Below, in pieces: positions 4,740 through 8,131 of a DNA stretch of 8,131 nucleotides; position 1 is the stretch's first letter; each line of letters opens with the position of its first letter. The notes below the pieces were generated by a model, which was given only the letters and a program-made list of their open reading frames with translations, was not told the DNA's origin and searched no databases. The stretch spans positions 1-8,131 of the forward strand of contig JAEZSC010000072.1 of NCBI GenBank assembly GCA_023422005.1, given 5' to 3'. The position numbers were made by a program, and so were the translations under genes. Origin of the DNA: Bacillota bacterium. GTDB taxonomy: Bacteria; Bacillota; Clostridia; Christensenellales; UMGS416.

Positions 4740-7700
4740 TTACAGGATTTGCTCTTCGGCGAGCTTCTTGTAGGTGTCCAAGCGCTTCTTGGCCTCTTGC
4801 TCGGCCTTGGCGAACAGCGTCTCGGCCACGGTCGGGAACTCCTGCAGCAGCGACTTGTAGCGGGTCTCGCCGCGGATGAAGTCCTGATAGCTGGCCGTGG
4901 GCTCCTTGCTGTCCAGCTGGAAGGGGTTCTTGCCCTCGTCGCTGAGCGTGGGGTTGAAGCGGTACAGCGGCCAGTAGCCGGACTCCACCGCGCGCTTCTC
5001 CTCGGCCTGGCTCTTGCCCATGTTGATGCCGTGGTTGATGCACGGGGCGTAGGCGATGACGATGGACGGGCCCGGATAAGCCTCGGCCTCGGCCAAAGCC
5101 TTGACCAGCTGGGCCTGGTTGGCGCCCATGCTGACCGAGGCCACGTATACGTAGCCATAGCTCATGGCCATCAGACCCAAGTCCTTCTTGCGGGTGCGCT
5201 TGCCGCTGGCCGCGAACTTCACGACCGAGCCGGTGGGCGTGGCCTTGGAGCTCTGACCGCCGGTGTTGGAATACAGCTCGGTGTCCAGCACGAGGATGTT
5301 GATGTCCTCGCCCATGGCCAGCACGTGGTCCAGGCCACCGTAGCCAATGTCATAGGCCCAGCCGTCGCCGCCGAACACCCACACGGACTTCTTGACGAAC
5401 ATATCGTCCATGCCGGCGATCTCCTTGTAAAGGGCATCGTACTCACATCCGCAACTGCCGCACTCGGCGATGGCAACCTTGAGCGCCGCGCGCAGTGCTT
5501 CGGACGCGCTCTTGGATGCCTCGGCGTCATCCTTGGCTTGCAGCCACTGGGCGCAGGCCTGCTTGAGGCCCCACTCCTCGGGCATCTCCAGGCCACCCAG
5601 CTTCTCCACCAGGTCGGCCAGGCGGTTGCGGCGCTGCTGGAAGCTCACGGCCATACCGAAGCCGAACTCGGCGTTGTCCTCAAACAGCGAGTTGGCCCAA
5701 GCGGGACCCTGGCCACGGTCGTTGACCGTGTAGGGCACGGTGGGGGCGGTGCCGCCGTAGATGGACGAGCAGCCCGTGGCATTGGCCACGACCATGCGGT
5801 CGCCGAACAGCTGGGTGATGAGCTTGATATAGGGCGTCTCGCCGCAGCCGGCGCAAGCGCCGGAGAATTCGAACAGCGGCTTGAGGAACTGGCTGTTCTT
5901 GACGTTGTTGGGCTTGATGGCCAGGTTGCGCTCGGGCAGGCTCACGGCGAAGTCCCAGTTGGGCTTCTCGACCATCTCCTCCTCCAGCGGCTTCATGACC
6001 AGGGCCTTGTTCTTGGCAGGGCACACGTCGGCGCAATTGCCGCAGCCCACGCAGTCCAGCGGGGAAACCTGGATCTTGTACTGATACTCGGCCAGTTCCT
6101 TGCCGACGGCTTTCTTGGTAACGAAGGAGGACGGAGCGTTCTTGAGCTCTTCCTCGGTCACCAGGAAGGGGCGGATCGTGGCGTGGGGGCACACGAAGGA
6201 GCACTGGTTGCACTGGATGCAGTTCTCGGGAATCCAGTGGGGCACGTTGATGGCGATGCCACGCTTCTCATACTTGGTGGTGCCCACGGGGAAACGGCCG
6301 GCCGGGTCAAAGGCCGACACCGGCAGCTCATCGCCCTTGAGGGCCATGATGGGCTGGATGACCTCGTTGGTATAGGCGTCACCCACGACCAGCTGCATGG
6401 CTGCGCCGTCCTGGGCGGTGGCCCAGCTTTCGGGGATGGCCACTTCCACCAGGCCAGAAATGGCGTTGTCGATGGCGGCGTTGTTCATCGCAACAATCTT
6501 CTCGCCCTTCTTGCCGTAGGACTTCTGCACCGCTTCCTTCATGTAGCGCTCGGCATCTCCATAGGGGATAACGCCGGACAGCTTGAAGAACGCGGCCATC
6601 ATGATGCTGTTGATGCGGCCGCCTAGACCCAATTCCGAGGCGATCTTCACGGCATCCACGTTGTAGAACTTGGCCTGCTTCTTGGCCAGCATGCGCTTCA
6701 TGGCGGCAGGCAGGTGCTCCTCCATCTCGGCTGCGCTCCACGCGGAGTTCAGCAGGAAGGTGCCGCCCTTCTTGAGGCTGTCCAGCATGTCATAACGGGT
6801 CACGTAGCTGGGGTTGTGGCAGGCCACCAGGTCGGCGTGGTCAATCAGATACGGCGCCTTGATGGGCTGCTTGCCAAAGCGCAGATGGCTCACGGTGACG
6901 CCGCCGGACTTCTTGGAGTCATACCAGAAGTAGCCCTGAGCGTACAGGCTGGTGTGGTCGCCGATGATCTTGATGCTGTTCTTGTTGGCGCCCACGGTGC
7001 CGTCGGAGCCGTAACCGTAGAACTTGCAGGAGATCGTGCCCTGGGGCGCGATGTCGAAGCTGTCCTTGACTTCCAGGCTGGTGTGGCTCACGTCGTCCAC
7101 GATGCCCACGGTGAAGTGGTTCTTGGGCGTGGCGGCCAGCAGGTTGTCGTAGATGGCCTTGACCATGGCCGGCGTGAATTCCTTGCTGCCCAGGCCATAG
7201 CGGCCGCCGATGACGGTTTCGATGGTGCGGCCGCCCTCGCGCAGCGCGGCGATGACGTCCTCATACAGAGGCTCGCCGATGGATCCGTATTCCTTGGTGC
7301 GATCCAGCACGGCCAGCTTCTTGACCGAAGCGGGGATGGCATCGATGAAGTGTTTCACGCTGAAGGGGCGATACAGGTGCACCTTGAGCACGCCGATCTT
7401 GTAGCCCTGAGCGATCAGATACTTGGCAGTCTCCTCGGTGGTCTCGGCGCCGGAGCCCATGATCACGACCACGGCCTCGGCATCGGGCGCGCCGGCATAG
7501 TCAAACAGCTTGTAGGTGCGGCCGGTCAGCTCGCCCACCTGGGCCATGGCTTCTTCTACGATGGCGGGTACGGCGGCGTACAGGTTGTTGGCGGACTCGC
7601 TGTTCTGGAAGAAGATGTCCGGATTCTGGGCGGTACCCTGCAGGTGCGGATGCTCCGGGTTCATGCTGCGGGCGCGGAACTCGGCCACCTTGTCGGCGGG

Positions 7701-8131
7701 CAACAGCTTGCGCATGTCCTCATAATCGATGGCCTCGATCTTTTGCACCTCGGAAGACGTGCGGAAGCCGTCGAAGAAGTGCAGGAACGGCACAGAGGCC
7801 TTAAGCGTGGCGATGTGGGCAACTAGTGCCAGGTCCATAACCTCCTGCACGGAATTGCTGGCCAGCATCGCGAAGCCGGTCTGGCGGGTAGCCATCACGT
7901 CGCTGTGGTCGCCGAAGATGCACAGCGCGTGGCTGGCCAGCGCGCGGGCGCTGACGTGGAACACGGTGGGCAGGCGCTCACCGGCGATTTTATACATATT
8001 GGGAATCATCAACAGCAGGCCCTGGGACGCGGTAAACGTCGTGGTGAGCGCGCCAGTGGCAAGCGAACCGTGGACAGCGCCGGCAGCGCCGCCCTCGGAC
8101 TGCATTTCCACCACCTTGAGCTCCTGGCCGA
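4740..8131 (-). CDS. nifJ: Pyruvate:ferredoxin (flavodoxin) oxidoreductase, N-terminus cut by the window edge
   Basis: Homodimeric cytoplasmic enzyme that converts pyruvate and CoA to acetyl-CoA and CO2 with reduction of ferredoxin, the main pyruvate-oxidising step of anaerobes. The window holds 1,129 residues to the TAA stop; about 55-60 N-terminal residues lie beyond the right edge. Numbering from the first full codon at 8129: the pyruvate-binding N-terminal domain includes QSEGGAAGAVHGSL and TTTFTASQGLLLMIPNMYKI (about 9-45) and IFGDHSDVMATRQTG (about 71-85). Two 4Fe-4S ferredoxin motifs follow at C637/640/643/647 (CIQCNQCSFVC) and C693/696/699/703 (CVGCGNCADVC). The TPP domain carries the third-cluster cysteines at 759, 762, 787 and 1030 and the TPP/Mg motif GGDGWAYDIGYGG (about 920-932) with SNTGGQSSKATPTG (about 954-967). 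It ends without the extra C-terminal oxygen-protecting domain of the Desulfovibrio africanus enzyme. All key residues are intact. It is probably transcribed alone or with genes to the right. Confidence 0.98.
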   Translation of the reverse strand, partial: GQELKVVEMQSEGGAAGAVHGSLATGALTTTFTASQGLLLMIPNMYKIAGERLPTVFHVSARALASHALCIFGDHSDVMATRQTGFAMLASNSVQEVMDLALVAHIATLKASVPFLHFFDGFRTSSEVQKIEAIDYEDMRKLLPADKVAEFRARSMNPEHPHLQGTAQNPDIFFQNSESANNLYAAVPAIVEEAMAQVGELTGRTYKLFDYAGAPDAEAVVVIMGSGAETTEETAKYLIAQGYKIGVLKVHLYRPFSVKHFIDAIPASVKKLAVLDRTKEYGSIGEPLYEDVIAALREGGRTIETVIGGRYGLGSKEFTPAMVKAIYDNLLAATPKNHFTVGIVDDVSHTSLEVKDSFDIAPQGTISCKFYGYGSDGTVGANKNSIKIIGDHTSLYAQGYFWYDSKKSGGVTVSHLRFGKQPIKAPYLIDHADLVACHNPSYVTRYDMLDSLKKGGTFLLNSAWSAAEMEEHLPAAMKRMLAKKQAKFYNVDAVKIASELGLGGRINSIMMAAFFKLSGVIPYGDAERYMKEAVQKSYGKKGEKIVAMNNAAIDNAISGLVEVAIPESWATAQDGAAMQLVVGDAYTNEVIQPIMALKGDELPVSAFDPAGRFPVGTTKYEKRGIAINVPHWIPENCIQCNQCSFVCPHATIRPFLVTEEELKNAPSSFVTKKAVGKELAEYQYKIQVSPLDCVGCGNCADVCPAKNKALVMKPLEEEMVEKPNWDFAVSLPERNLAIKPNNVKNSQFLKPLFEFSGACAGCGETPYIKLITQLFGDRMVVANATGCSSIYGGTAPTVPYTVNDRGQGPAWANSLFEDNAEFGFGMAVSFQQRRNRLADLVEKLGGLEMPEEWGLKQACAQWLQAKDDAEASKSASEALRAALKVAIAECGSCGCEYDALYKEIAGMDDMFVKKSVWVFGGDGWAYDIGYGGLDHVLAMGEDINILVLDTELYSNTGGQSSKATPTGSVVKFAASGKRTRKKDLGLMAMSYGYVYVASVSMGANQAQLVKALAEAEAYPGPSIVIAYAPCINHGINMGKSQAEEKRAVESGYWPLYRFNPTLSDEGKNPFQLDSKEPTASYQDFIRGETRYKSLLQEFPTVAETLFAKAEQEAKKRLDTYKKLAEEQIL

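Noticed and set aside
3859..4773. A 304-codon plus-strand frame spanning the GNAT gene and the nifJ terminator
   Set aside because: It runs through a perfect terminator palindrome and across the end of nifJ; the product is His/Gln/Arg-rich with no domain.
4749..6626. A 625-codon open frame on the plus strand opposite nifJ
   Set aside because: It lies fully antisense to a gene with unmistakable motifs. The translation is the low-complexity Gly/Ala/Leu/His/Val-rich product expected from the complement of GC-rich codons. No Shine-Dalgarno or known domain is seen.
6714..7826. A 370-codon plus-strand open frame opposite the nifJ 5' half
   Set aside because: Same pattern as the other antisense frames: biased composition, no domain and no ribosome binding site.
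1..8131. RNA genes, riboswitches, CRISPR arrays, insertion sequences, attachment sites
   Set aside because: All gaps are 156 bases or less and are accounted for by promoters, terminators and short leaders. No tRNA-like cloverleaf, tandem repeat, transposase motif or sharp change in composition was seen.

Overview
The window (8,131 bases, clearly GC-rich) holds seven protein genes. All lie on the minus strand, so transcription runs from right to left. Strong Shine-Dalgarno sequences of the AAGGAGG type, a clostridial-type pyruvate:ferredoxin oxidoreductase, a YwiB/DUF1934 protein, a Spo0B-type histidine kinase and an NfeD-FloA pair together suggest a GC-rich anaerobic Firmicute, probably class Clostridia. 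Genus cannot be told from the sequence alone. No RNA genes, mobile elements, CRISPR arrays or long repeats were seen, and almost all of the DNA is coding.

Layout in the direction of transcription (high to low coordinates). (1) 8131-4740: nifJ, lacking only about 55-60 N-terminal residues beyond the right edge and closed by a perfect 14-bp-stem hairpin. (2) 4602-3748: a two-domain GNAT acetyltransferase with its own likely promoter and a terminator whose stem overlaps its stop codon. (3) 3591-1583: a tight three-gene operon of a DUF1934 beta-barrel protein, a metallo-beta-lactamase-fold hydrolase and a sensor-less Spo0B-type histidine kinase. It starts from an extended -10 promoter, and the hydrolase Shine-Dalgarno overlaps the DUF1934 stop codon. 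(4) 1476 to the left edge: an NfeD-type membrane protein and the flotillin floA, with a near-consensus promoter before nfeD and a hairpin between the two genes. floA runs off the left edge about 30 residues before its expected end.

Functionally, nifJ is central anaerobic carbon metabolism (pyruvate to acetyl-CoA with reduced ferredoxin). NfeD and FloA are a conserved pair that organises membrane microdomains. The kinase lies directly upstream of that pair, has two membrane helices but no sensor domain, and has no response regulator in the window. The GNAT, DUF1934 and MBL proteins have recognisable folds but no substrate that can be assigned.

Most of the window is ordinary core-genome content, and I did not find a convincing new system. 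The points most worth a second look are the orphan kinase operon beside the flotillin operon, the hairpin between nfeD and floA, and the fact that all three promoter candidates carry an extended -10 (TGn) element.
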